IMG/VR virus record: IMGVR_UViG_3300048838_000628
Coordinates: 18,024 to 82,023 of that record
Length of the DNA: 64,000 nt
DNA from: a virus
Reading direction: 5' to 3' (one strand)
Shown here: one piece after another, positions 29,601 to 37,480 of the stretch
How positions within the stretch are numbered: the stretch's first letter is position 1
Layout of the letters: each line of letters starts with the position of its first letter
Made by a program: the position numbers and the translations under genes
Notes under the pieces: generated by a model
The model's database searches: none
Seen by the model: the letters and a program-made list of their open reading frames with translations, nothing else
Told to the model about the DNA's origin: nothing

Positions 29601-30765
29601 CGATTACCTCAATAGTGTTTTTAAAGAACTTTAATACTACACCAAACTTATCAAGTACAAACTCAATTTGATTAACATTTTGTATTTTAATATTTCCGAT
29701 TTTAATAAACACAACTTCTATATCATCAAACACGGCAGCAAATGATTTGAATATAGCCTTATCACCACCAAAGTTAGTGTTTTCAAGAGCAGAAGTAATT
29801 TTATCAACGGTCTTAAATAAGCGAACTAAATAGTTAAGGTTTTTTGTTGTATTTTTATCAATAACGATTCTTGCAGCAGCCGCAGCAAAAAGAGTTGATT
29901 GTATAAGAACTTGTCTAAGGTCATAGATATATTTATCTGCAAGTAATTGCTTTATTTTAACTCCATAAAGCGCGTGTGAATCGGCGTATGCTTTAACAAC
30001 CTTTAATGTTCTATCTATCATTTTTAGAATATTGTTTAACGGTTTTGTACCGTCATCTTTTGCAGCAGTTGTAACATTGCCGATTATAAATTCAACTTTA
30101 TTAGATATACTTATAATTACATCAGTAAACTTTTTTAACGAAATCTCAAAATCTTCTGATTTTCCAACTTCGTCTATCTTCTTTTTCATTCTTTGAATTG
30201 CCGAAACCATTGTATAAATAGGCGTAAGAACTTCTTTATCAAAAGCAACAACTTTTGCAACCCTATCGGCTGTAGGAAAGTTAATTCTATTAAACGCTGT
30301 AACAAATTCTTTGAAAGTATTTACGGCACGTACGCCGCCCTCTATTGCGTTTTGAGCAGTTGTTAAACCGCTAAACTTTTCAATTAAATTTATAAACGCG
30401 TACATGCTGCCAGTTATACTGGTGAGCGCTTGAGAAGTTTTGTTGCTATCAGCACCAGCTGAAAGCATTTGCTTTACAAATGTATTAACAGAGCCACCCA
30501 TTATTTCAAACTTCTTGTTAACACCCGCCATGCTTGGCAAGTTCTTTATTGTTAACGAGAAGCTAAGTATTTCCATTCCAAAAGCTTTCATTGCCGCTAT
30601 TTCAAGACTTTTATTATCAAAAACTTTTAATAGCGCTCTAATGCCATCAGCAGTATTGGTTAGTTTTGATTTTAAATCACCCTGAAGTTGTGAGAATTCA
30701 TAAAGTGCATCGTTTAACTTACCAAAAGCTTCAACATCAAATTCTAATCCAGCACCAGTGGCCAT
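23653..30765 (-). CDS. Tail tape measure protein with TP901-like core and internal LysM domain
   Basis: A 2370-residue protein, the longest gene here; it sets tail length and is ejected into the host. The TP901-type core lies around residues 800-1090 (FEKGLAQVFKTIEIPEE; VSFGLSVPEILSFSAAMESV; LGLDGIRVSDMLRRLGN). A LysM domain is near residues 1150-1195 (QGDSLWGIAQRYGVSVDQL), able to bind peptidoglycan. The N-terminal region has a 69-residue repeat (IRRML...GGFK near 487 and 556). GI[KR]SPS-x-V-x4-GEN[II]xEGL appears twice (before the core and near 2160). By the usual ~1.5 angstrom per residue the tail would be roughly 350 nm. GGAGG precedes the ATG. Confidence 0.95.
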   Translation of the reverse strand: MATGAGLEFDVEAFGKLNDALYEFSQLQGDLKSKLTNTADGIRALLKVFDNKSLEIAAMKAFGMEILSFSLTIKNLPSMAGVNKKFEIMGGSVNTFVKQMLSAGADSNKTSQALTSITGSMYAFINLIEKFSGLTTAQNAIEGGVRAVNTFKEFVTAFNRINFPTADRVAKVVAFDKEVLTPIYTMVSAIQRMKKKIDEVGKSEDFEISLKKFTDVIISISNKVEFIIGNVTTAAKDDGTKPLNNILKMIDRTLKVVKAYADSHALYGVKIKQLLADKYIYDLRQVLIQSTLFAAAAARIVIDKNTTKNLNYLVRLFKTVDKITSALENTNFGGDKAIFKSFAAVFDDIEVVFIKIGNIKIQNVNQIEFVLDKFGVVLKFFKNTIEVIESVEKLNIQNASKQLNSFLVESLYMLESMSKLFKKLDGFKSFSFNIFKKNEGGVSIQQVEKVRGFTEGMLGIIKAFRSLSVDSRDLSTENIVENLNKIRRMLSATGLFNIGGFKGIVKSISGFKSDDIKKFSSFAEAVVNIGKVFRVLARIDEGVSVETVIKSLGTIRRMLNGIPLLPFGGFKAIMKDIGSVNKNTVDKFRSFSESILAIAKTLEKLSGVNMKDINFKGFANSVKQLSKGMKAGGFDKRAGFNLGKDFGNEVNRGAKFSWGIRSPSAVFKRFGENIVEGLKSGFSKIKAVVEFLAKTVINAFKGVVNTTKSIFSNIANIITFPFRKAGDAIGGIFKQISNRLRFAINDLRMFVGGLGSVFAGTAIEFEKGLAQVFKTIEIPEETKKEVQATLTQQFRDMATGNDSVLSGLSDASKTILEIAEVAGTLGIPIELMEKFTQTVGAMTIATNLGGEEAATFLGQFSAITGSKDFDKVASTMVTLGNQFAATESGIAEMSNRIAGVGVSFGLSVPEILSFSAAMESVGLNPEAAGTAFSQFMQKSINALAKGGTELELFAKAAGMTGAELKELQKQKPAEFLLDMLEGFSKYPLEEQVVLFDQLGLDGIRVSDMLRRLGNANELVNKAVEVGNDGWRENNALMNEARIRNETTDASIQRLKNRMYDLKITIGNIFAPLVKFLADAIGNAIQRVNVFLSGFVESIRLIRTPIDELKALIDNTFGSGPTGGAAGESGPRKTNPELDRLKTLYDPALGMYQELVLAQGDSLWGIAQRYGVSVDQLREWNGLTKDSVYHYGDTIKIWSKYNSEGEDVSDMLQDQYEEMKRLEDQMTDSEKTTKRFAGAAKVFGKNLTVDQITDLRNDLRGLNKDFADSRKAIGLLFSGETKQGSDELAIAVGNLKENFKSVLTTLGIEITENPFTRRISELIDDIKNKDWKEAFRTALLVPVGALQTLLSSGLNQFGFGEREINLGTPEEEYAFAQSGGLTDNQFGMPTKTITRSLFGFNEELEKRIKEIGKPENMSESIDLAILNIRRVLTDIANGDYTEAKTFLETNVDNFVRSGITAGLALVFGFPFGAIAFVSNMLAMAIENDVFNLRTELEKTEIGNEIVKAVGYIGEQINLALAAVGEIMNPDKNAANGLKAGVGIMENDSIMPSSAKSGSNPFVSYFNALIEDVKDIIDEINRIDFTSITTFVSGILKFINDIVAGAALLVGSVALLELKTFILPLIENIGKTFNVLTEEFTSDDINSLLKIGAVFIAFMNRIKVASMVMTVARFAGLQLLIGGIAEALPSLLTATSGAFGVIEGLIEGDKDKVQANADKALEGIWDALQAFFGSIANSTFNVMEAIGLGPASVFRIQAENSLRGIIAIIDTIITRIKIAALDLQIFNELDPNKERPFQLERDKLIGGLAFGEQFKFSTLELDSTFGFTNSFGKLVATSFRDALSNPENYTLSAEAKERLRYAAINTLLTSGDADSANDAFNVFRMLGIDPETQFTTEQLANLPFLKNMPTNLKEALLRNVALGELGLDQENISGFLTIEGVTGLIDSFIKGAVAQDTGLSETTKADLQTRVVDDLATLNESDALVNQLMATEEFAGFNMLSILASGNLRPLEQSEINGVVAELQSSMGPIYDLLGPQAGADLYTSIINGLLHNQEDAISDEDAKSIARGFISSLYDPENQYTRALSNDYLNGILEGLELGLITSENTTRLQNVGKGIGQYLDEGTKNALGIKSPSTVYETVGENIIEGLQKGIDDNVSDLKKSVDKVVGELETISVMTAIMANKVTIALSQIILNLVVFSSTFTIATTILKLNLIVARSELDLFIDKIEDAILSLARMKVAFLNSNVGLGPGEGIQPTDGTSFYGGGVRAGGKYEVLENGLPFETYRTSKGKTYLISNENGQIYSPAGRTREINAAAGVGMSSMNINEGDTYITVNGAGSPEAVAEAVVKKMEKRKARETFRTLKLSGASGV

Positions 30766-31452
30766 TTATCCTCCAAGCATATCGTTAATAATAGCTGGCG
30801 TAAACTTAAGATCAGCGTCACCAAGCTTTTGTTTAATTTCGTTTCTAAATTTAGCATCTTTAAGCTCAGTGAAAATTGTGTCATAAAGCCCGCGTCCAAA
30901 CCAGCCGCCCATTTTCTTGCCTTTTGGATAAATAAACCACTCACGTAATTTTGATTTGCGTTTGCCCCAAAGATGAAAACGCTTACCGCTAGTTCTTGCT
31001 GAACTTTCAGGCCAATCTTCGTTCTTTGGAAATGCAGCAGGCTTCTTGGAAATCGCTTCAGGATAACCTTGATTGTTTTGTGTAAAACTAGAAGCGACTT
31101 TATGACCATTTGGAAATGTCGTATAACCCAAGGTGACCCTACCTTTACGGCCAGCGCTTATATAATGAAAAATCTTATGAGGCTGACCACTACTATTTAC
31201 TGCACTAATTTGTACATTATAGATTGACTTGCCTTTTTTAAAGTCAAACGAAGATTTGACATAAACCTGAAAACGCACGGCTTCATCACCAAAGCGACCA
31301 TCTTCATTTAAATATCCAGCAAGCTCATTAAGTTTGTCTTTAAACACTTTTGCTATTTCGCCTTCTTTGCGCTTAGCAAGACCTTCGGCATATTTATCTG
31401 GTTTAAATCCTTTAACAAAATCTATAACGTCACCTAAATCTACTGTTGTCAT
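30766..31452 (-). CDS. Putative minor tail / tail completion protein
   Basis: A 228-residue basic protein between the chaperone-like pair and the tape measure. Features: FVKGFKPDKYAEGLAKRKEGEIA at the N terminus, split around residues 13-35, and a Gly/Lys-rich middle (HYISAGRKGRVTLGYTTFPNG). No family recognised. Position is unusual for a neck protein, which normally lies upstream of the tail tube. Confidence 0.55.
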   Translation of the reverse strand: MTTVDLGDVIDFVKGFKPDKYAEGLAKRKEGEIAKVFKDKLNELAGYLNEDGRFGDEAVRFQVYVKSSFDFKKGKSIYNVQISAVNSSGQPHKIFHYISAGRKGRVTLGYTTFPNGHKVASSFTQNNQGYPEAISKKPAAFPKNEDWPESSARTSGKRFHLWGKRKSKLREWFIYPKGKKMGGWFGRGLYDTIFTELKDAKFRNEIKQKLGDADLKFTPAIINDMLGG

Positions 31453-31844
31453 TTGTTTCCCTTCCTTGCACTTTCAACCTCGCGGTAAAAATCTTCAATA
31501 GACTCAATTTGATTTTTTACTATCTCAACTGCCATTGTTTTACCACGAAGTTCGGGTTCGTAATCATTCCAAATATGGGGAGGGATATTTAGTTTCGATC
31601 TTATAAATTCTTCTTGTATTTCAAACGGTATTTGCTGGATGTTGATGCGACCATATAGCTTTTTCTTTAACTCTCTGATCGCATCTTTACCAGCTTGGTC
31701 TAAATCTTCTTTTTCGCCGTCTAAACGTTTGTTTAACTTCTCATTTTCTTCGTATAATGTTTCTTCTGTCGAAAGGAGAGTGTTCTTGCTATAATAATTA
31801 AGATAGAAGTTCATCCAGTCGATCACGGAGAAAGGAGATGTCAT
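31449..31844 (-). CDS. Tail assembly chaperone, second reading frame (gpT-like)
   Basis: A 131-residue, highly charged helical protein starting at ATG 31844 with AGGAGGG six bases upstream. It overlaps the upstream gene in the +1 frame. This overlap, immediately before a tape measure gene, is the classic G/GT chaperone arrangement. The strong ribosome-binding site argues that it is at least partly made independently rather than only by frameshifting. Confidence 0.6.
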   Translation of the reverse strand: MTSPFSVIDWMNFYLNYYSKNTLLSTEETLYEENEKLNKRLDGEKEDLDQAGKDAIRELKKKLYGRINIQQIPFEIQEEFIRSKLNIPPHIWNDYEPELRGKTMAVEIVKNQIESIEDFYREVESARKGNK

Positions 31845-32577
31845 CAAGACCCTCCTGCGAGTTCAAGATGCTAATGCCCGTGTACACGCGCTTAACCGCA
31901 TCCTGAAACACATCGCTAATGGGCTTGTACTCATTAACGATCTGTGAGGCAACTGCAATCATTACCTCAAACGGGTTGTTCTTGTCAATCAGTGGGGCAG
32001 GGGGCATGTATTCGTCAAGTAGTTCGTCCAGAGGATCGCGCTCTACTTTTGCACCGTCCCAATAACTTTCAGGAATTACCACATCAAACTTGCTCTCAAT
32101 AGATTTGTTCTTATGGATTGTAAATACGCTCTTACGCATAATTGCCCATGAGATAACCTGAAATAGAGCCAGTGTATAATGCGGTGTATGCTCTCGCTTA
32201 ACTGATTGAATAAATGTAGAAATTTTGCTCTGTGGCACGTTACGGAAAGCACGACGATATTTCTTAACAAGATCGCGAACATCATTATCGTTTTCGTCAA
32301 TTGCTTCCGGGTCTTTAATACCGCGAGTAATTAGAAGTGTACGAGTGCGCTTCATAATTTCTTCAGCAGTTTTGTCGTTAAAGCCCAGTGTTAGAACGCG
32401 CATAGGATCGACAACAACGTTTTCTTTGTCGTAATAAGCGCCATCTTTTTCAGTAAGGACTTCGCCAGTATCGACGTTAATATGCCAGTTAAAGTAAACC
32501 TCATATTCGTCAAATACTTCGTTAATTTCTTCTTCTGTAAGTTCCTTACGCTTGTCTTTCGTACTGATAATAGCCAT
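31798..32577 (-). CDS. Tail assembly chaperone (gpG-like)
   Basis: A 259-residue acidic protein starting at ATG 32577 with AAGGGG upstream, directly after the tail-tube gene and its terminator. Helical and soluble, it ends in FLRDRLDELLS. Location between tail tube and tape measure and the overlapping following frame support a chaperone that coats the tape measure during tail assembly. No direct sequence match is recalled. Confidence 0.6.
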   Translation of the reverse strand: MAIISTKDKRKELTEEEINEVFDEYEVYFNWHINVDTGEVLTEKDGAYYDKENVVVDPMRVLTLGFNDKTAEEIMKRTRTLLITRGIKDPEAIDENDNDVRDLVKKYRRAFRNVPQSKISTFIQSVKREHTPHYTLALFQVISWAIMRKSVFTIHKNKSIESKFDVVIPESYWDGAKVERDPLDELLDEYMPPAPLIDKNNPFEVMIAVASQIVNEYKPISDVFQDAVKRVYTGISILNSQEGLDDISFLRDRLDELLS

Positions 32578-32598
32578 TTTATTTCCCCTTATAGTTTT

Positions 32599-32630
32599 TT
32601 AAAAGAAAGGGGCGGTTTTTAGGCCGCCCC
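32599..32630 (-). terminator. Terminator/attenuator hairpin after the tail-tube gene
   Basis: On the minus strand a GGGGCGG/CCGCCCC stem with a 8-nt loop (32609-32630) is followed by CTTTCTTTTAAAAAACT. It would lower expression of chaperones relative to the abundant tail-tube protein. Confidence 0.65.
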
Positions 32631-32640
32631 AGTTGCATTA

Positions 32641-34149
32641 CTAGCAACCGCCACCAATGCAAAGATTGCAAGTAGCGATCTGAACAAGATTGCCGTCAGC
32701 CGTGACAGCAAGGAAGTAGTTCACACCTTCGTCAAGCAAGGGCGAACCCGCAACGATCTGATTAATAACACCAGCGCCAGCAAACGGCGAAACTGTCTGC
32801 CAGTTCTGATTGGTCAGAGCTTCACGTTTGCGCAGAGCCGCACCAGCACCAGCCAGAACGCGATAACCGAATTCGTCACCAGCCAGAGCGCCAATAACAA
32901 CATTGCTGGCAGCAATAGCGATCTTAGTGTAGCTTGAAGCAAGATTGTCGGCAGTGTAGTTTTCGTAGATGTGACCATCTGCGCCACCAAAAACAACGTG
33001 ACCCGAACCAAGGATCGTGACCGAAGTCAAGTCCGTAGCAGCCGTGCCACCAACCTGTGTGCTAATGTCGGTAAACGTAACACCGTCATAAGCATAAGCA
33101 GTAGCGCTTGAAAGAGCAAGGTACATCAGACCAGTACGCGAGTCATAAGCTGCGTCCAGAATGTCTTCAGTGTCAATATCAGTCAAAGCCGTGAAGGTCA
33201 CGCCGTTATCGCACGAATAGAAAACTTCACCAGCCGTACCGAGAGCGTAAACCTTGCTGAACGCTTCGATAACCTTGTTGACGCCGGTTGAAGCTGCACT
33301 CAAAGTTGAGAGAGCGAAAGCCGCACCACCAACCGAGTAAGCAACACCACCATCGGTACCCGTGCCGCCAACAACGTCAGTATAACCAACCACATAGTTA
33401 CCGTTAACATAGGCAGCTGAAGAAATATCGGCAGCAACCAAATCGCCAGTAATCGCAGTTGTCGTAATAGCAGTAAAACTAGCGCCACCATCAGTCGAAA
33501 GCAGAGCATCGGCGCCTTCGCCAGCAATAAAGATCGTCTGGTACGCGCAGTCCACGCTCTCGCAACGCTCGTTAACAAGCACAACCGTATTAAGACCAGC
33601 ATCGTGGTCAAACATCAGCTTGTTCTCAAGGCCGTAATAGTGACGCAGGTTACCAACGATAGCCAGAGTACGCATTGACGTAATCGGATTTTCGTTGTCG
33701 TCATAGCCAACAATCGCAGCGTTGTACTGACGCACTCCCATGTTGAAGTCTTCGCCTAGCCAGAAGTAGCTATCACAGCCATCATCGCAGCTTGACGGGA
33801 CAAAAAGAATATCGTACCGTGCGCCAGCATACTGCGCCTGATAGATACGATCCGTAACCGAAATCATCTTATTCGGAAGCATCATGTTCACGGTCAAGCC
33901 CTTAACCTTGTCACCGGTCAGAGTACGCTCAACGAGAACATTACGACCATTCAGATGACGGTACTCAGGAAGAATCTTGCGTTCCGTGAGATTATAGCTG
34001 AAAGCTTCGTCCACACGATGACCGCCAAGATAAACCAAATCAACCGGATTATCTTTACGGGCCGCATACATCTTCATCGTACCAGAGTCAAGCAACGCAC
34101 CGGTTGCCTGCTCGTCCTGCTCGCCCCCGCTAAAATAAACAATAGGCAT
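32641..34149 (-). CDS. Major tail (tube) protein with C-terminal Asp-box/propeller-like extension
   Basis: A 502-residue protein. The N-terminal ~200 residues have the features of a tail-tube subunit preceding the chaperone genes. The remaining 300 residues are low-complexity beta repeats with Asp-box-like turns: LLSTDGGASFTAI, FYSCDNGVTFTAL and AYDGVTFTDIS (pattern S-x-D-x-G-x-[ST]-F). This predicts a BNR/sortilin-type beta-propeller displayed along the tail. Codon use is GC-richer than in neighbouring genes, as expected for a very highly expressed protein. ATG has GGAG upstream. Confidence 0.75.
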   Translation of the reverse strand: MPIVYFSGGEQDEQATGALLDSGTMKMYAARKDNPVDLVYLGGHRVDEAFSYNLTERKILPEYRHLNGRNVLVERTLTGDKVKGLTVNMMLPNKMISVTDRIYQAQYAGARYDILFVPSSCDDGCDSYFWLGEDFNMGVRQYNAAIVGYDDNENPITSMRTLAIVGNLRHYYGLENKLMFDHDAGLNTVVLVNERCESVDCAYQTIFIAGEGADALLSTDGGASFTAITTTAITGDLVAADISSAAYVNGNYVVGYTDVVGGTGTDGGVAYSVGGAAFALSTLSAASTGVNKVIEAFSKVYALGTAGEVFYSCDNGVTFTALTDIDTEDILDAAYDSRTGLMYLALSSATAYAYDGVTFTDISTQVGGTAATDLTSVTILGSGHVVFGGADGHIYENYTADNLASSYTKIAIAASNVVIGALAGDEFGYRVLAGAGAALRKREALTNQNWQTVSPFAGAGVINQIVAGSPLLDEGVNYFLAVTADGNLVQIATCNLCIGGGC

Positions 34150-34154
34150 TTTTC

Positions 34155-34376
34155 TTACTCCTTAAGCAAACGTTTGGGTAACTCAAATTCTTTTGGAAAG
34201 TCGGGGAAGTTCTCTAGAATAAGGTTTGCGGGAATCCAAAACTTAGTCTTTCCATCCGTCACCCGTACTTGATTACCTCTAATTCCAGTCAAACGTGAAA
34301 GCTTTACTGTTTGAGGAACCGGAGGGGCTTTCTTTACTTCTACCATTACTTCTTCTTTTACTTCGATTTCGTCCAC
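34155..34376 (-). CDS. Small hypothetical head-tail protein
   Basis: A 73-residue protein from GTG 34376, directly after the preceding stop. An acidic N terminus leads into VKLSRLTGIRGNQVRVTDGKTKFW split across residues 24-48, resembling a small SH3-like barrel. Function unknown. Confidence 0.55.
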   Translation of the reverse strand: MDEIEVKEEVMVEVKKAPPVPQTVKLSRLTGIRGNQVRVTDGKTKFWIPANLILENFPDFPKEFELPKRLLKE

Positions 34377-35642
34377 TTAGAGACTACTCCCTTCAACATT
34401 GTAGCACTTATACTGGGACATTTCGCGCAAAGCCATAGTTATACCCTGATAAGGAGGATAACCAGACAATAGTGCGATTGTTTGAGGCGTTAACAATTCT
34501 TTATATTCACTACCATAACTCTTACCGCTACTGCTGGCCTCTAATACGGCAATACGTGGGACTTCACGATAGTATTTAATCTTTTGCTCTGCACATTGAT
34601 CGCAGTCACACCATGCACGCACACAGTCAGCTAGTCCGATAGCAAGTTTAGATAAGATTTGTGAAACACCATACTGTACGTCGCCGCTGTAAAGCGGTTT
34701 AATACCACTAAGATAATTCACCGCAACCTCTTTTGGAGTGCATTGCAAACAATATCTTTGCATTACTCCGTTGTCATCACACATAGAGGTTTTTGGCACT
34801 AACCACGTTTCTTGACCAATTGTACGTCTTTGAAAACAAACAGGAACAGCTAATTCGTCACAATTGCCGCCATAACAATCCGTACCATTACAAACAAAAT
34901 AACCTTGTTCACATTCGTCAACATAAGTATAAAAAGCTAGAACTTCATCAACATATGTTTCTTCAGCATGTGGCAAACAAGTCTCTTGTTCATCAAGAGA
35001 AGGCTTTTTAAGTAAATAGGCGGGAATAGTAACTGTGCAAGTATCGCCATTAATAACAATACCGCGCAAAGGACGAATTTCGTATTCTCGATCTGCAAAT
35101 GTAGGATCAACAATATAGTTTGCATCAGCAGATGTGAAATAAAGCTTAATGCGGCTCTTATCCATACCTACCGGTACAGTGAACGTTACAGTGAAATTTT
35201 GCTGTAAAGCGCCACTGACAACAGGTTTAACTACTTCTGCTAAACCGAGATACATTAACCCGATTTTTCCTGTTTCTTGAAAACCACAAGAATTTTGCAA
35301 TCTTACTGCAACATATTCTCCTGATTTTAGACGCATTCGATTCAAATTGTTCGTTAAACGATATTGAATTCTCTCGTTTTCCACTTGTTCTGTAGATGGG
35401 TGTAAATTTGTTTCCCAATAAAACACCTGCTCTGCGTAAGTTAACATTCCGATTAAATCATCACGCGACCAATGAGATGCCTGAACCCAAGGTCGCTGTA
35501 ACATACAAAAGCATTTTTCTGTTTTTTGGTTTGGATAGTTAAACACACTATCGCCAGAAAGATCAATTCCAGCAGCATAGAAAGGCTCAATGCCAAAAAA
35601 CTCTACAAATTGCAACAAAGGCATTAGAGTATTACTTCTCAT
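34377..35642 (-). CDS. Cys-rich structural protein, probable head-tail connector region
   Basis: A 421-residue protein from ATG 35642, seven bases after GGAGG. It contains numerous Cys residues, several in pairs or clusters (CFCML; CNGTDCYGGNCDEL; CVRAWCDCDQC), so it may coordinate metal. It lies between the DUF1360-like membrane protein and the tail-tube gene, where connector and tail-terminator proteins are normally found. No homologue recognised. Confidence 0.55.
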   Translation of the reverse strand: MRSNTLMPLLQFVEFFGIEPFYAAGIDLSGDSVFNYPNQKTEKCFCMLQRPWVQASHWSRDDLIGMLTYAEQVFYWETNLHPSTEQVENERIQYRLTNNLNRMRLKSGEYVAVRLQNSCGFQETGKIGLMYLGLAEVVKPVVSGALQQNFTVTFTVPVGMDKSRIKLYFTSADANYIVDPTFADREYEIRPLRGIVINGDTCTVTIPAYLLKKPSLDEQETCLPHAEETYVDEVLAFYTYVDECEQGYFVCNGTDCYGGNCDELAVPVCFQRRTIGQETWLVPKTSMCDDNGVMQRYCLQCTPKEVAVNYLSGIKPLYSGDVQYGVSQILSKLAIGLADCVRAWCDCDQCAEQKIKYYREVPRIAVLEASSSGKSYGSEYKELLTPQTIALLSGYPPYQGITMALREMSQYKCYNVEGSSL

Positions 35643-36051
35643 CTGCAAGCCTCCCTATAAAAATAGTTGCTGTACTACACGCTAAAATAAGCATAGCAAT
35701 AATGAAAACCGGATTTAACGCTACTAGAATGACATTCAGCGTGCCTACCCAAACAGACATACACCAGATACAAGAAAATAATTCAGCAAAATGATTAGTA
35801 TAAATCTTATCTAAACCTGTAGAGTCCATTCCTAGCTCAATGGCTTCTTTAAGCGTTAGGCGTTTTTCAATTATTTGTTCACCATCGTGTTTTTCATAAT
35901 AAACATAACGAACGCCAAAGATATGACGAATAATCGTAAAAATATGCAAAAAGCCAATTTCGTCAATAAATAGACTGCTTAAGCGCCAAGTTGCTAGAAA
36001 TAAAACTATAACAACAACTGGATTAAGCAACCACAATAAGGTCTCCGGCAT
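35632..36051 (-). CDS. DUF1360-like membrane protein
   Basis: A 139-residue protein with two hydrophobic ends (residues 4-24 and 112-133). A central FSCIWCMSVWVG motif resembles the CxWC-x-GVW motif of DUF1360 proteins. Such proteins occur in phage head modules but have no established role. It starts within the end of the upstream gene (29-nt overlap). Confidence 0.6.
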   Translation of the reverse strand: MPETLLWLLNPVVVIVLFLATWRLSSLFIDEIGFLHIFTIIRHIFGVRYVYYEKHDGEQIIEKRLTLKEAIELGMDSTGLDKIYTNHFAELFSCIWCMSVWVGTLNVILVALNPVFIIAMLILACSTATIFIGRLADEK

Positions 36052-36214
36052 TTGCGTCTTCCTTCATCACGTAGAATTGCTGAAGCGGTTTTCTGTACCC
36101 ATAAACCGTTTTGCTAGTCTGGCCTTGGTAATATCCCGCTTGATCGCCAACATACCGCACAAGGGTGTATTCATCCATGATATTAACTTTTGGCTTCTCT
36201 TTACATTTACACAT
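36023..36214 (-). CDS. Small Cys-containing protein
   Basis: A 63-residue protein beginning MCKCKEK, with AGAGG upstream of the ATG. The remainder (LVRYVGDQAGYYQGQTSKTV) resembles a small beta barrel. It shares a Cys-rich N terminus with the upstream 127-residue protein (MCCGKIKK). Function unknown. Confidence 0.55.
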   Translation of the reverse strand: MCKCKEKPKVNIMDEYTLVRYVGDQAGYYQGQTSKTVYGYRKPLQQFYVMKEDANAGDLIVVA

Positions 36215-36216
36215 GG

Positions 36217-36600
36217 CTATTCCTCTTTCTTCTTGCGCCGCGTTTTCTTAACTGGTTCTTCTGTTTCTTCTTCTTGTTCAACTACTTGTGCTTCAACTTC
36301 ATAACTCATGTCTTCGTCTTGAGATACTTGTACAAGAACATCAAGAACGGCTTCCGGCTCTACAACCGGCTCTTGTACCTGATAGATGCTGAAAAGAGAG
36401 AAGTTCTTAACTTTACGAGTTAAAAGAAAATCTACATCTTGCGGATGTACTTGCTGAATTTGCTTGTTCTTGTTATCAAAAACGTACATGTTCCGCATAG
36501 GAGACACAAACGTAACCTGTTTACTACCGTTATAGATTAACTGAATTCCATCTTCGTAAACCATTGTTGTATTAACCTTTTTAATTTTTCCGCAACACAT
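36217..36600 (-). CDS. Hypothetical head-module protein with charged tail
   Basis: A 127-residue protein. The first 60 residues are beta-like (TMVYEDGIQLIYNGSKQVTF); the last 45 are acidic and then strongly basic (EEPVKKTRRKKKEE). It starts two bases after the SGNH stop. No family recognised. Confidence 0.55.
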   Translation of the reverse strand: MCCGKIKKVNTTMVYEDGIQLIYNGSKQVTFVSPMRNMYVFDNKNKQIQQVHPQDVDFLLTRKVKNFSLFSIYQVQEPVVEPEAVLDVLVQVSQDEDMSYEVEAQVVEQEEETEEPVKKTRRKKKEE

Positions 36601-36601
36601 T

Positions 36602-37480
36602 TTACACCATACCTAGTAATAAATCACCATACACTCTGCCAATAGCTTGATGTGCGCGAGTGTTAAAATGTACCTGATCTATCATGTACTCTGTAGCCCA
36701 ATCAGGATTTGCTAAGAAAACGCCTCTAGCGTCTAGTAGAGCAACGCCCTCAACTACTGCAATATCCTCTATTTCATCGCTGTAAGCCTCTACAGCGCTA
36801 TTTGCTGGCTCATCGGTACGTGGGGGCACATTCATCAATATCGGCGTCACAGAGGCCGTTTCTAGGGCATTTATGATACTTATAACGTTAGCCCTAAAGG
36901 TCGGCATTGCAGTTCCACCAGCAGCGTCGTTTGTACCCGTTTCAATCATACAGAAAGTTGGCTTTGGTGAATGACCAGTAATGTTACCGACACGTGCAAG
37001 CACTTGACCTGCGTTATTTCCACCTTCGCCATCAATTACCGGAATAACATAATGACGCAAGTCTCCGTACACCTTTGCAATTGCTGTAGATGTAAACGAG
37101 AGACTGTTATCGTCAAGTTCTGCTGAAGATGTGCCTATCCAGATTAACTGGCTATCGCCTAAAGCGCCTATGGCGTATTCCGCCGTTGCCAAAGAGTTAA
37201 TCTTCTGGATTACCACATCTTTGAAAGTACGTACTTCTGTAGAATTATCTGCTATTCCTGTAACACGAAATTCAACACGCCAGTTAGTATCTGTAGCGGT
37301 TTTGAAATTTAATTTGTAGTTTCTGTGTATTGCCGAAGTGTCATAAATCTCTGGCATGTAGCGGATTAAGCCACTATCAGCCTCTTTAACACCAAACTGG
37401 CAAAAACGGTTTAAATCACCTTTGGCACGAAAACGTAATTGGTAATAAGTATTTTGCTCTAACGTAATGTCCTGATACAC
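36602..37480 (-). CDS. SGNH/GDSL-type hydrolase domain protein with irregular 5' end
   Basis: From GTG 37480 the protein has 292 residues: a carbohydrate-binding-like beta-sandwich (about 1-95) and then an SGNH esterase domain. Block I is GALGDSQ (Ser near 110), block II has GGNNAG, block III GTNDAAGG, and block V DQVHFN gives the catalytic Asp-His. Likely deacetylates or esterolyses a surface glycan. Protein-like sequence continues in frame upstream to 37636 without any ATG/GTG/TTG, and a good AAGGAGG at 37661-37667 precedes an ATG whose frame stops after three codons. The true start is therefore uncertain, and the 5' end may be damaged. Confidence 0.7.
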   Translation of the reverse strand: MYQDITLEQNTYYQLRFRAKGDLNRFCQFGVKEADSGLIRYMPEIYDTSAIHRNYKLNFKTATDTNWRVEFRVTGIADNSTEVRTFKDVVIQKINSLATAEYAIGALGDSQLIWIGTSSAELDDNSLSFTSTAIAKVYGDLRHYVIPVIDGEGGNNAGQVLARVGNITGHSPKPTFCMIETGTNDAAGGTAMPTFRANVISIINALETASVTPILMNVPPRTDEPANSAVEAYSDEIEDIAVVEGVALLDARGVFLANPDWATEYMIDQVHFNTRAHQAIGRVYGDLLLGMV

